Assembly: GCA_002723075.1 (NCBI GenBank)
Contig: PBNJ01000012.1
Location: 11,418-45,059, forward strand
Source of the DNA: Flavobacteriaceae bacterium
Lineage (GTDB): Bacteria > Bacteroidota > Bacteroidia > Flavobacteriales > Flavobacteriaceae
DNA length: 33,642 nt
Reading direction: 5' to 3'
Position numbers and translations under genes: made by a program. A model generated the notes under the pieces. The model was not told the origin of the DNA. It ran no database searches and was given only the letters and a program-made list of their open reading frames with translations. The stretch's first letter is position 1. Every line of letters begins with the position of its first letter. This document shows, piece by piece, positions 23,631 to 33,622 of this stretch.

Positions 23631-26600
23631 TTAATTACCAAAGTTATACCGCAGGGTCACACCCGAACGAATATTGGTTTGTGGAAAAGCCGTTGAGATT
23701 GCAAATTTTGAAAAGGTATGGTCGTAGAAAAATAAGGCCGTCAGGTTGCGTGATAAGGCGTAATCGGCAGAAAGTTTGAGTGACCACAACCGCTGCCCTG
23801 CTGTAACTTGGTTATTGAGCAAGTCAAGGTTGCGAACGATCGTAATGTTGTCGCGAATCGATAAGTCGCCCTTAATATTGATATCTCCCTTTAGCGTTGT
23901 CCGTTTACCACCAAAGTTGGTACGAAAGGGAATAGACTTTATACGGTATCCCAACCCTAGCGTAAGTTCTTTTCCACTGGTTTCAGTAAGAAGATTATTG
24001 TCCAAGCTCAATGCCAAAACACGGTCTTTTTTGATTTCCGTGCTGAACTGGAAACTGTTTTTGAGTTCAAAATCAACTTTGATTAGTGGGTTGAATTGCT
24101 CGACCAAATTGATATTTGTATACAAGGTCTCATTGAGGAAGTTGCCGCCCTGATCAAGCTGATTGGGGCGTGTTTGGTCATAATTTAGATTGGTTTGATA
24201 GTTATTCAAGGTATGACTTGCTCGATAGCCATGAGCGATAGAAAAGCGCTGAAAATATTTTTTAAAAAGTTTGGTTTTCATCAAGCCTGTGTACTGCAGC
24301 GCCCAATTGGGAAGTGGTGTCTCACGAGTGGCAGTCAGGGGTATGGTTTCTGGGCTTTGACCTGAGTATGCTGCTAAAAAAGCGGGGATCAATACCGCTT
24401 GATTGATTTTTCCATAACCCACCGGAAACCCATCAGCATCAACGTTGGATGGATCAAGACCTCGTGCATTTGCCAAGCGCTGTGCGACAACCAGACGGTT
24501 GGCTTTTAAGTCTTCAAAGGATTGATCGTTAACTGTTCCTGAACCAAACGAGGTATTAATTAATATGGTTGAGATTTCAAAGTTGCCGAAGGTATTCGGA
24601 TTGAGGGCATTGTAACTCGCATCCGTAACGATATAGTTCTCACCACGATTCTCAGACAGACTGCGATTTCCACTGATGTCGAGTTGTAAGCCTTCCAGAA
24701 AACTGACTTCCGCAGTATAGGCCAAGTCTGTGTTATGCACTTGCGTAAACTGTCCATTATAACTTGGAAACTTGGTTAGCCACCCTCGCTTTGCAGCTTC
24801 ATAACGGATATCGCTTTGGCTACCCAACGCATAGGACAAACCAGGATTAGAAGCACCCAAAAATCCAACATTTTTGGTATAACCGGGCAAAACTGTCCCA
24901 TTGTTTTCACTGTATGTCACCTGCACACGCTTGAGGGCGGTGGCAAGACCAATCAGCGAATTGGTCAGTTGGGTTTGTATGGATTTTCGGTCTCGGGATC
25001 GTGTATTTTTTTCGAGTTTTAAAGAACGGTAAATTTTTTGAAAATTAAAGGTGGTGTTCAGGTAATGTGTGTTAGCGTTTTGTATGGTATTCACAACGCC
25101 AAGCACGTTGCCAAACTCATCTTCTACTTCATTGAGAGACTCCGATCCTCGTTGCCAATTAAAATCTCCTGAATAGCTGTATGTCCCGTCGATAAAATTC
25201 ACTAATGGGAGAAGTCGGAAAGGAAGGTTATACGTCAACCCGAGCCGTTGGCTAAACTGGTTTGGATCACCAATATCCCAAAGTCCGTCCCAAATGTCGA
25301 GTTCTTGGTTTACCTTTTTTATGTCTGATGTTTCATCAAAGTAATAGTTTCGAACAATGTTTTTACTCGATGCAGTAAAATCGAATCGAAGGGATTTGGT
25401 CAAATTATGGTTGAGGGTAAACATCCAATCAAACATATAATTTCGCTGTTGTAATTTGGGCAACGCGAGTTGTTGCCCTGTATCTACTCCTTCCAAAAAC
25501 ACCTCGCGAAACTGTTGACTGTTGAATGTTCGGTTGATATTGGTGGAGACCGAAACACTTGTAGGAATTGGATTGATGTTGATCGCACTCAGCCACTGCA
25601 AATAGCTTTTGGTATTGATAAATGAGAGTTTTGAAAAGGGCTCGATTGACAATGGTTGAAAGCCATATTGATATCCAGCACCCATTCGCAAGTTTTTATA
25701 GCTGTAGTCTTCGATTTCGTAGTCACTTCGCTTCTCTTCATTGTAGGCATAGGACAGATCAAAGTTTTCAATATCAAAAAAGTCTTTGCGTTGATCTGGA
25801 CCACGTTGCTTACGCACGCCAACTAGATTTATACTTTTCTGTTGTACCTGACTCACCGCTTGATTTCGAATGGCATCTTTGGTCGCTTGGTCTGGGGAAT
25901 TATCGAGACGGTCTTGCAGTTTTAAATCTTGATAAAACGGGTCGTATTTTGGAGTGATAAACTCTTCTGCAAAGCTATAACTCAACGGCAACTGAACCCC
26001 CCATATTTTTGGTAGCAGTTGTCCCACATTCACATTAGTATTGATGCCATAGCCACGGGTATCGTCCTGCTTACGGAGGTTTGGAATTTGGTCGATATTG
26101 CCAAAGCCTACTGTTGAGATATTCCCATTGAGATTGATTGTGGCGAAATCCGCAAGATTGGCGTCGAGTTCAGCCACGGAAGCCCAACCCCCCTGGGTGT
26201 CAATCTCTGCCAAACGAAGCTCATTAAACCAAACCTCTCCATGTAGGTAATCCCCTGGTGATTCGGATGGGTTTTTTACCCCAACCATTAGGGTTCTCAT
26301 TTGGCCCAAAGTCGGGTTACCACGAACTGCAATTTTGTATTTCTTGTTTCCAGGCAAACTACTTATCGCAGTAAACTCATCAATGGGGTTAAGGTCTTCA
26401 TCGAAATAAGTTGCACCAATTAAACTGCGATTTTGTATGGCTTTTGCCTTGGCCCCTGTAAGAAGTGACAATGAGATATCAATCGAGTTGCTTTCAGGTT
26501 TCCACACATCTTCCGCACTGAGATTATTGGAAACCCCTTCTGTATAGGGTGTTGGCTTGAGAGGTACTTCAATTTGATAATAGTTTTCTGTCATGTCAGT

Positions 26601-29600
26601 ACCAATCCGCATAAAGGCAACCATGCGCTTGTCAAAATTTTCTTGAGAGCCCTCGCCTGGTAAGGGTGTTCGATTTGGGATCGATTCCGCATGGATAAAC
26701 ATCTTGATTCGTTTGTATTGACGCATGTCGATATCGATATTTTTATAGACTCCTTTCAAGTCTTTTGGTTCGAGGTTTTGGACTCGTAAGGATAGAGACT
26801 GTTCGTTTTGACGAATCACTGTATTAAAATTATTGAGCTGTTCGCGAACTACACCGGGTGGGAGTTTATAGTTGATCGGGATGCGATTTTCGTTTTCTAG
26901 GATGTTCACAGTACTCACGTCCACACTGGTGTTCGCGCTACTGATTTGCGCCGTGTTGAGTGGTTGGGTATATCGTCGCCAATCGCCACGAACCAAATCT
27001 AATGTTCCAAATCGAAAGACAACTGGGTCGGTAAAGCCTTTAAGCCACATTCTCATAAAGCGTACGGAACGCAAATCTGACATATTGTTAACTGCTTCAA
27101 AATAGGGACGTAAACTTGGGTTGTCATAGTATTCTGGTACAACAGGAATTTTGAATTGCAGCCAACGTGAAGTCGTTCGATCGCCATTGGCAAGTTCTAC
27201 ATTATTATTGATTCTTACATCTGTAATAAATGGATGTGAACCCACTTGCATATACTTTTGGATCGGAATGCGGTATTCAAAATAACTGTCGATGGTGTTC
27301 ATGGTGTTATCCATATTGAGGTCTTCTGCATCGGGCACCGTATAGGATCCACGGTTGTTGTTAGTCACCTCAAGGATCGAATTCCCGTCTGTACCATTGA
27401 AGCGTTTATACCGGTTTAGAATCGACCCATTGGCTTGTAAAAAATATTGGTAATTATCCCCAGCAGGATCGCTACTTTCGGCAGTAAATCCAGTGGAATA
27501 GATCCTACCTTCTTCTCGATCGGATAGCCCATCATAACCCACATCTTGCAAGCTGCGGTTTGCACCGTTTGCGTCAAATGCATACACTAAAGACTGGGTT
27601 GCAGGGGTTCGCGCCCATCCCGTTTCGTAGGTAAGTGCCAAACCGTCTGTTCCAGGCAATCCATTTTCATACTGCTTGCGTCCATCTCGCAAAACGTCTT
27701 CCGAAATACTTCCTAAATTGAAGATCAAATCCCCTAGACTCTCATCGGTTAGCTCGTCATTTTCAGAAAATGTGTCGAGCAACCAAAACTCGATATACTC
27801 CACGTTAGACTGATCAAAGTTGGTGCTACTTAGAGCACGGGTTATCCCTGCCCAATTTTCAGAAGGTTCATTAACAAAACTCCCATAGGGATTGGTGTTG
27901 TAAGGCCCTTTTTCTTCGGGATAGTATGCCAAATCCATCGTGTATTGAACTGCCGTTTGGCCTTGCACAAGGTCTTGTTGTGGAAAAATTTCATTGATAA
28001 ATACCCGTCGTACCTCGTCCTCGGATAGATCATTATTTGAGATTTCAGATGGTCGCTGACTCGAATAAAACACGGGGTCAATAGTGTACCACGCCAGTCG
28101 TGCGCGATGGTGACCACTACTGAGATCATCAATCGGTGCGTCGGAACCTTGCACATTGGCAGCAGGCACACTCGACAATGACCAAGACAGCACATCACGC
28201 AAATCGATATTACTTTGTGCTCCTTCAAAATCATCGACATAAGTGGTTGCTTCTCCATTGAGTTCGGTGCCTTTTGGAGTCCGTGACAACAAATAAGCAA
28301 TCTCTCCACGGAAGGAAAGATTTGACATGACCTCCGTGTCTATATTTGGCAGCTTGTTGACCATGCGAGTGAGAAATGGCACTTCTGTCGAAAAGGTAGA
28401 GCTCATTCCCAGCATGGTATTGTTGACTGGTTCTAGGCCATAGTTCGCTTTTTGTGTAAGTGGTCGCTCACTGAGGTTCATAACCGTAGCTCCCATCAAA
28501 AAATTATCGCTGAATTTATGTTCAACATGAGCCCCGCTAAAGCGTTTGTTTTGCTGACCAAAAAAGGAGTTGCTTTCGGTCGAAACTTCAATGGGAACAT
28601 TGGAATTTTGCAAACTTTCGTTGAGTATAGTTACACGCCCGAGTTGGTAATTTACCGAGTAATCGATCCCTTCTTGCAGAAGACGACCACCAGCAGTCAC
28701 ACGAACCGATCCTCGTGGTACATTGAAGGCTCCCAGAGAAATTCCAGCTCCTCCTCCACTCGACTTGTACCGCCCTTTGAGTTGAAATTTGTTTTGCGCT
28801 GCAAAGTCAATTGCCTCAGATTTGGTCAGCTTATACATTTCTGGAAAGACATATTTATTTTGATTGGGGTTATAGGTGGCTGCTACATCATAGTCCTCAC
28901 TAGAGTCAGACTGTAAGGTGTCAAACAAAAACTCCCCAAAAGGTTCTACTTTAGGAAAAATAATGCGTCCATTTTCTCGGTCAACTGTAACGCCTTCAAC
29001 AAAGTCAAAAAAGCCATCTCCACCATCCTGAAGGTCATTGTAGATATTGAGCCGATCGATCCCAAAAACGTTGAGTAACACTCGTTGATCAAGACCCTCT
29101 GGCCAAATGTCTTCTGCAATTGGTGAGATATAATTTATTGGTGAGGGATCTGAAAAAAGGAGATTAAATACAAAGCCATCTTGATCAAGTTGATAAGCCC
29201 CGATATTGTAGATGTTTTTCATCATCAAATCCCATACTGGCTGCTGCACATTAGTCAGATTGCTTCGAAGGAGTTTGACCACCAAGCTATTGTTGAGTAC
29301 CTGTTGACTTTGACCAATCCCACTAGTTGAGCTTGATGGCACTCCATCGCCAGCAAACTCACCAACTTGATAGGTTTGGCCCCCGACCGTGTACTGAAAA
29401 GCAACCGCCAAAATCTCATCATTGTTAAGTCGTTGTTTTAAGGAGATATACCCTAACTTGGGATGGAGGGTATAGTCTGTGGATTCGAGTTTTCGTGCAC
29501 TTTCAAGAACCGCATAATCGATTCCCTCTTGAACCACGTCTGAAAGTGTTCCAAAGCCGTTACGGGTCGTGGCAATATCTCGAATGTCGCTTGTCAGAAT

Positions 29601-30908
29601 TCCACTTCCCAACTGTTCCGGACTGAGTTGGTTGGTTTTGTTATCGGGATACCCATTCACGCTCGATGTAGTAAAAAAATTGGGAGATAAGTCATCGAGA
29701 CGGGTTTGATCTGCACTCGTTTCTCCCAAATCTTGTAAAGCAACAAGGTTGCGGACATTATTGGTCTGTGCATTGCGGTTGGTTACCCACACCTCTACTC
29801 GTGTGATTTGAACCGCTGTATTGATATAGGGGTAGGTCGCAGCTGCAAAATCATATTGATCGCGAAAATACTGTGCCAAAAAGAAGTGGCGGTCTTCCTC
29901 GTAATCGAGTGCAAAAAGGGAAAACTCTTCAAGGGTGCCGTCCGCAGAGGTCATCATGCGTTGGGTTTGGGAGCGTTGCTCTGAAACCACAGCTGAGATA
30001 TTGGTATTTCCAAACTTGAGATCTGCCTTGACGCCAAATAAACTTTGTGCTCCTGAAATCAAAGAGCTATTGAGTGGCATACTTACATTTCCAATTTCCA
30101 GCTTCTGCAAGATTCCGTCTTCGTTGCCGCTAAAGCCGTCTTTCAAACTCTTGACTTTATCGATTCCTCCCTTTAGCCGATCCACTTCATTTTGAATCCG
30201 ACCTACCGCACCTGAAGCAGCAGACACCGTATTTCCCACACGACCGCCTACCGACTGACCAGCTTCATCGGCTGAAGGAGGAAAAAAATCAAGTTTGATC
30301 AAGTTCTGAAAATCAAAGGTAGATTGGGTGTCATAATTAGCATTGACTCGGAAACGTTCCCCGATATTTCCAACCAATCCTACACTAATCCGCTGATCGA
30401 AATCGAATCCGAAGCTGCTCTGATTTCGTGGGGAAAGAGCGGGGTTTCCAGACTTTTGATAGCGCACCCCCAAATCGATTCCAACCGATCCTTTGGGGAT
30501 AATTTGAATGACATCGCTTCCGAATAGTCGTCGAAACAAATCGGATCGGACATAGAGATCAGGCAGTAGATTTTTTTGCTGTTCTGGGTCTTCTACATCC
30601 CCCGATATCAGCGCTTGTTTGTCATTCATATAGTCCAAGGCCTCTTTACGCATCATTCGGTCGAGGTACTCATCAGGGGTTAGAGTCAGTGGCGCATTGA
30701 TATTAATTTCACCAACTTTGACTGTATAAATATACAAGTCAAGAACGGGGTCATAGGTGTATTCTTCCACAAAAGAGCTCGGAAGGTTTTTAAGTGCAAG
30801 ATTTTGGATAGCAGGGGATAGCTGAAGACTGTCGTTCTGGGCAAACCCTTGCCAAGACAACATCAATACAGCAACAACAAGTATCTTCTGGATTGAAACC
30901 AATCGCAT
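23631..30908 (-). CDS. sprA: SprA (Sov), outer-membrane translocon of the type IX secretion system
   Basis: SprA is the giant outer-membrane barrel that forms the export pore of the type IX secretion system, needed for gliding adhesins and secreted enzymes in Bacteroidota. The 2425 residues are the expected size. A signal peptide (MRLVSIQKILVVAVLMLSWQ to FAQ) is followed by a YLDRMMRKEALDYM block and a barrel-strand-rich body. Two EGIDY-containing modules lie near residues 463 and 746. The C-terminus is rich in alternating aromatic strands and ends in RSGVTLRYNFGN. The frame is intact throughout. The start follows the ruvA stop by five bases, so transcription probably comes from the ruvA promoter. 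No other type IX secretion gene is in the window. Confidence 0.97.
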   Translation of the reverse strand: MRLVSIQKILVVAVLMLSWQGFAQNDSLQLSPAIQNLALKNLPSSFVEEYTYDPVLDLYIYTVKVGEININAPLTLTPDEYLDRMMRKEALDYMNDKQALISGDVEDPEQQKNLLPDLYVRSDLFRRLFGSDVIQIIPKGSVGIDLGVRYQKSGNPALSPRNQSSFGFDFDQRISVGLVGNIGERFRVNANYDTQSTFDFQNLIKLDFFPPSADEAGQSVGGRVGNTVSAASGAVGRIQNEVDRLKGGIDKVKSLKDGFSGNEDGILQKLEIGNVSMPLNSSLISGAQSLFGVKADLKFGNTNISAVVSEQRSQTQRMMTSADGTLEEFSLFALDYEEDRHFFLAQYFRDQYDFAAATYPYINTAVQITRVEVWVTNRNAQTNNVRNLVALQDLGETSADQTRLDDLSPNFFTTSSVNGYPDNKTNQLSPEQLGSGILTSDIRDIATTRNGFGTLSDVVQEGIDYAVLESARKLESTDYTLHPKLGYISLKQRLNNDEILAVAFQYTVGGQTYQVGEFAGDGVPSSSTSGIGQSQQVLNNSLVVKLLRSNLTNVQQPVWDLMMKNIYNIGAYQLDQDGFVFNLLFSDPSPINYISPIAEDIWPEGLDQRVLLNVFGIDRLNIYNDLQDGGDGFFDFVEGVTVDRENGRIIFPKVEPFGEFLFDTLQSDSSEDYDVAATYNPNQNKYVFPEMYKLTKSEAIDFAAQNKFQLKGRYKSSGGGAGISLGAFNVPRGSVRVTAGGRLLQEGIDYSVNYQLGRVTILNESLQNSNVPIEVSTESNSFFGQQNKRFSGAHVEHKFSDNFLMGATVMNLSERPLTQKANYGLEPVNNTMLGMSSTFSTEVPFLTRMVNKLPNIDTEVMSNLSFRGEIAYLLSRTPKGTELNGEATTYVDDFEGAQSNIDLRDVLSWSLSSVPAANVQGSDAPIDDLSSGHHRARLAWYTIDPVFYSSQRPSEISNNDLSEDEVRRVFINEIFPQQDLVQGQTAVQYTMDLAYYPEEKGPYNTNPYGSFVNEPSENWAGITRALSSTNFDQSNVEYIEFWLLDTFSENDELTDESLGDLIFNLGSISEDVLRDGRKQYENGLPGTDGLALTYETGWARTPATQSLVYAFDANGANRSLQDVGYDGLSDREEGRIYSTGFTAESSDPAGDNYQYFLQANGSILNRYKRFNGTDGNSILEVTNNNRGSYTVPDAEDLNMDNTMNTIDSYFEYRIPIQKYMQVGSHPFITDVRINNNVELANGDRTTSRWLQFKIPVVPEYYDNPSLRPYFEAVNNMSDLRSVRFMRMWLKGFTDPVVFRFGTLDLVRGDWRRYTQPLNTAQISSANTSVDVSTVNILENENRIPINYKLPPGVVREQLNNFNTVIRQNEQSLSLRVQNLEPKDLKGVYKNIDIDMRQYKRIKMFIHAESIPNRTPLPGEGSQENFDKRMVAFMRIGTDMTENYYQIEVPLKPTPYTEGVSNNLSAEDVWKPESNSIDISLSLLTGAKAKAIQNRSLIGATYFDEDLNPIDEFTAISSLPGNKKYKIAVRGNPTLGQMRTLMVGVKNPSESPGDYLHGEVWFNELRLAEIDTQGGWASVAELDANLADFATINLNGNISTVGFGNIDQIPNLRKQDDTRGYGINTNVNVGQLLPKIWGVQLPLSYSFAEEFITPKYDPFYQDLKLQDRLDNSPDQATKDAIRNQAVSQVQQKSINLVGVRKQRGPDQRKDFFDIENFDLSYAYNEEKRSDYEIEDYSYKNLRMGAGYQYGFQPLSIEPFSKLSFINTKSYLQWLSAININPIPTSVSVSTNINRTFNSQQFREVFLEGVDTGQQLALPKLQQRNYMFDWMFTLNHNLTKSLRFDFTASSKNIVRNYYFDETSDIKKVNQELDIWDGLWDIGDPNQFSQRLGLTYNLPFRLLPLVNFIDGTYSYSGDFNWQRGSESLNEVEDEFGNVLGVVNTIQNANTHYLNTTFNFQKIYRSLKLEKNTRSRDRKSIQTQLTNSLIGLATALKRVQVTYSENNGTVLPGYTKNVGFLGASNPGLSYALGSQSDIRYEAAKRGWLTKFPSYNGQFTQVHNTDLAYTAEVSFLEGLQLDISGNRSLSENRGENYIVTDASYNALNPNTFGNFEISTILINTSFGSGTVNDQSFEDLKANRLVVAQRLANARGLDPSNVDADGFPVGYGKINQAVLIPAFLAAYSGQSPETIPLTATRETPLPNWALQYTGLMKTKLFKKYFQRFSIAHGYRASHTLNNYQTNLNYDQTRPNQLDQGGNFLNETLYTNINLVEQFNPLIKVDFELKNSFQFSTEIKKDRVLALSLDNNLLTETSGKELTLGLGYRIKSIPFRTNFGGKRTTLKGDINIKGDLSIRDNITIVRNLDLLNNQVTAGQRLWSLKLSADYALSRNLTALFFYDHTFSKFAISTAFPQTNIRSGVTLRYNFGN

Positions 30909-30913
30909 ACAAG

Positions 30914-31495
30914 CTATAATTTATTCAGTGCATTTCGAATTAGACGCTCGACACTCATTTCAGCATCCATCGATAAAAGCTCATCAATCACCTTCACACA
31001 GGGTTTTGTTTGGTAACCCAAGACTACCAAAGCAGATAACGCCTCTTCTTTATTGGTATTGCTTGAAACAGCGGGAATTCCCGCATCGGCTACAACAGCT
31101 TGTATTTTGTCGCGCAATTCAATGACCACGCGTTGAGCGGTTTTTGCGCCAATTCCCTTGACCGACTGAATGATATCTACTTGCTCACCTTGTATCGCCT
31201 GGCCGATTTCACTCGGGCTCAAAGAGGATAACATCGTTCGTGCCGTGTTGGCACCGATTCCTGAAATTCCAATCAGCAAGCGAAACAATTGACGCTCCAA
31301 GTCCGTGGTAAATCCATAAAGCGTATGTGCGTCTTCACGAACTTGCAAATGCGTAAAGAGTTGGATGTTTTCCTCATCCGTCAGTTGCCCAAACGTATAC
31401 AAAGAAATATTGACCAAATAGCCCACTCCTTGGCAGTCAATGACGACTGAAGTCGGTGATTTTTTAACAAGACGGCCACGGAGTTGTGTTATCAT
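30914..31495 (-). CDS. ruvA: Holliday junction branch migration protein RuvA
   Basis: RuvA tetramers hold four-way DNA junctions open and recruit the RuvB motor for branch migration. The 193-residue protein shows the three domains. First is an N-terminal OB fold (MITQLRGRLVKKSPTSVVID). Two helix-hairpin-helix motifs follow (LLIGISGIGANTARTML and SVKGIGAKTAQRVVIELRDK). The C-terminal domain that contacts RuvB contains EEALSALVVLGYQ. It heads a unit with sprA, gcvH and vanZ and has a good promoter-like site ten bases upstream. RuvB is encoded nearby on the same strand, separated by queG. RuvC is not in the window. Confidence 0.96.
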   Translation of the reverse strand: MITQLRGRLVKKSPTSVVIDCQGVGYLVNISLYTFGQLTDEENIQLFTHLQVREDAHTLYGFTTDLERQLFRLLIGISGIGANTARTMLSSLSPSEIGQAIQGEQVDIIQSVKGIGAKTAQRVVIELRDKIQAVVADAGIPAVSSNTNKEEALSALVVLGYQTKPCVKVIDELLSMDAEMSVERLIRNALNKL

Positions 31496-31505
31496 AGTTT
31501 CCTCT

Positions 31506-31534
31506 CAAAAGTAACGATTATTTTGGCATTACAA
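31506..31534 (-). promoter_or_regulatory. Predicted promoter of the ruvA-sprA-gcvH-vanZ unit
   Basis: On the reverse strand TTG (31534-31532), 18 bases, then TACTTTTG (31513-31506) matches TTG-N17-23-TAnnTTTG. It lies in the 58-base gap between queG and ruvA, ten bases before the ATG, which again implies a very short leader. GAGAGGAAA just before the ATG could also act as a weak ribosome site. Confidence 0.55.
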
Positions 31535-31553
31535 TAGTCTTTATTTTACAGGC

Positions 31554-32477
31554 TTATCGCAAAAAATCAAGGTTGCGTTTCAAACCAGAAAATTGGGTTC
31601 TTTGCACTGCGCTTTCCGCAAATAATCGATCAAAAACTGCTTCTGTGATTTCATGCCAATCGCCTTTGCTCATTTGCAAAAGTTCGGGTGAGGGTTTAAA
31701 TTGTGGCTCTTGATGAGGCGTTGAAAATCGATTCCAAGGACATACATCCTGACACACATCACAACCAAAAGCCCAATTATCAAATTGACCCTTGACTTCT
31801 TGTGGAATCGCTTCTTTGAGCTCAATGGTAAAGTAGGAAATGCATTTACTTCCATCTACTTGATAGGGGGCAACAATCGCTTGGGTTGGACAAGCATCTA
31901 TACAGGCGGTACATGACCCACAATGATCTGTGACTGGTGCATCTTGTTCCAAGGACAAATCAATGATCAATTCTGCGATAAAGTAAAACGACCCCGCTTG
32001 TTTAGAAATCAAATTGGTGTGCTTCCCAATCCACCCCAAACCCGCTTTGGCAGCCCATGCCTTGTCCAAAACAGGCGCTGAATCGACAAACACACGACCG
32101 TGTATCTCTCCGACTTCTTCCTGTATCAGATACATCAGTTCAAACAGTTTGTCTTTGATAACAGTATGATAGTCTTTTCCGTAGGCATATTTCGAAATTT
32201 TGGGTGCACTTGTATCTGACTGAGATTCTTTTGGAAAATAATTATACAACAGTGAAACCACACTTTTTGCCCCTGGCACAAGTTTGGTTGGATCGAGTCT
32301 CTTATCAAAATTCCTCTCCATATAGCTCATGCTTCCATGATGCCCTTGGCGTAGCCATTGCTCCAATCGAGGGGCTTCATCTTCTAAAAATCCCGCATGA
32401 GAAATTCCACATGACAAAAAGCCGAGTCGTTTTGCATGGTCTTTAATCAGTTGACTATGTTGGGCAGCTAGATTCAA
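31554..32477 (-). CDS. queG: Epoxyqueuosine reductase
   Basis: QueG reduces epoxyqueuosine to queuosine in tRNAs with GUN anticodons, the last step of queuosine synthesis, using cobalamin and two [4Fe-4S] clusters. The 307-residue protein has the N-terminal [20 protein letters not shown] and [14 protein letters not shown] blocks. The two ferredoxin-like cysteine sets are [12 protein letters not shown] and, after an isolated Cys in [23 protein letters not shown]. The start codon is TTG at 32477, which overlaps the ruvB TGA as TTGA. No ATG lies before the conserved N-terminus. It is coupled to ruvB and separated from ruvA by a 58-base promoter gap. Confidence 0.94.
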   Translation of the reverse strand: MNLAAQHSQLIKDHAKRLGFLSCGISHAGFLEDEAPRLEQWLRQGHHGSMSYMERNFDKRLDPTKLVPGAKSVVSLLYNYFPKESQSDTSAPKISKYAYGKDYHTVIKDKLFELMYLIQEEVGEIHGRVFVDSAPVLDKAWAAKAGLGWIGKHTNLISKQAGSFYFIAELIIDLSLEQDAPVTDHCGSCTACIDACPTQAIVAPYQVDGSKCISYFTIELKEAIPQEVKGQFDNWAFGCDVCQDVCPWNRFSTPHQEPQFKPSPELLQMSKGDWHEITEAVFDRLFAESAVQRTQFSGLKRNLDFLR

Positions 32478-33496
32478 AACAAATCTCCTTGGCGACTCGA
32501 TTTGGTGCGACCCAAATGACGATAGGCAAGGTCTGTTACTTCTCGTCCACGAGGAGTACGTACAATAAATCCTTCTTGGATTAGAAAAGGTTCATAAACT
32601 TCCTCTAGGGTCTCTGCACTTTCTGAAACCGCTGTCGCTAGGGTGCTGATTCCGACTGGACCTCCCTTAAATTTATCCATCATAGTACTTAGAATCTTAT
32701 TGTCCATCTCGTCCAAACCATGGGCATCAACATGAAGGGCTTCTAGGCCATATTTGGCAATCTTCATATCAATACTGCCATCGCCTTTGATTTGTGCGAA
32801 ATCACGAATTCGTCGCAACAAGGCATTGGCAATTCGGGGGGTTCCACGACTCCGCCCTGCAATTTCAATGGCAGCTTCGTTGGTGATTGAAATGTTTAAG
32901 ATATCTGCACTTCTTTCGACTATGGTCGATAAAACTTCGGTGGTGTAATAGGTCAAGCGACAATTGATGCCAAAGCGAGCACGCATGGGAGCAGTCAGCA
33001 AACCCGACCGAGTGGTAGCTCCGATAAGTGTAAACGGATTGAGGTTGATTTCAACTGTCCGAGCATTTGGCCCGGACTCAATCATGATATCGATTTTATA
33101 ATCTTCCATAGCCGAGTAGAGATATTCTTCTACTATGGGACTCAAACGATGGATCTCGTCGATAAACAACACATCCCTGGGTTCAAGGTTGGTAAGCAGT
33201 CCTGCCAAATCCCCCGGTTTATCAAGAACGGGTCCTGAGGTTACCTTAACGCCAACTTGTAATTCATTTCCTAAAATGTGGGCAAGGGTTGTTTTTCCCA
33301 ACCCGGGAGGGCCGTGTAAAAGGGTGTGATCAAGGGCATCTTCTCGCTGGTTGGCAGCCTGAACAAAGACTTGCAGATTGTCGAGCACTTGGGGCTGACC
33401 CATAAAGTCAACAAAGCGCAGTGGTCGCAATGCACGATCGATGTCCTGATCTTCTGGTGTAAAATGTTCTCCTTTTGGATCTAAATGTTCGTTCAT
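32474..33496 (-). CDS. ruvB: Holliday junction branch migration ATPase RuvB
   Basis: RuvB is the hexameric AAA+ motor that drives branch migration with RuvA. The 340-residue sequence has the RuvB N-terminus ([19 protein letters not shown]), Walker [12 protein letters not shown], Walker [10 protein letters not shown], the sensor region [21 protein letters not shown], and the C-terminal winged helix with [18 protein letters not shown]. Length is normal. The ATG at 33496 is followed by [18 protein letters not shown], a standard opening. A near-consensus TATCTTTA (33509-33502 on the reverse strand) is close upstream but has no matching TTG. The stop overlaps the queG start. Confidence 0.97.
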   Translation of the reverse strand: MNEHLDPKGEHFTPEDQDIDRALRPLRFVDFMGQPQVLDNLQVFVQAANQREDALDHTLLHGPPGLGKTTLAHILGNELQVGVKVTSGPVLDKPGDLAGLLTNLEPRDVLFIDEIHRLSPIVEEYLYSAMEDYKIDIMIESGPNARTVEINLNPFTLIGATTRSGLLTAPMRARFGINCRLTYYTTEVLSTIVERSADILNISITNEAAIEIAGRSRGTPRIANALLRRIRDFAQIKGDGSIDMKIAKYGLEALHVDAHGLDEMDNKILSTMMDKFKGGPVGISTLATAVSESAETLEEVYEPFLIQEGFIVRTPRGREVTDLAYRHLGRTKSSRQGDLF

Positions 33497-33622
33497 TTCT
33501 TTAAAGATAGCTATTCATGAATTGTTTTAGATTTAATTTAAAGAAAAGGTCAATTTTTCCTCAATATCCAAATATCTTGTGGGATATAATCTTTCTTAGC
33601 AGTAGATACAACTTTTTTTATT

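Noticed and set aside
23776-30527. Several open frames of 65-155 codons opposite or inside sprA
   Set aside because: They lie in other frames of an intact 2425-codon gene and show no signal peptides, motifs or domain patterns.
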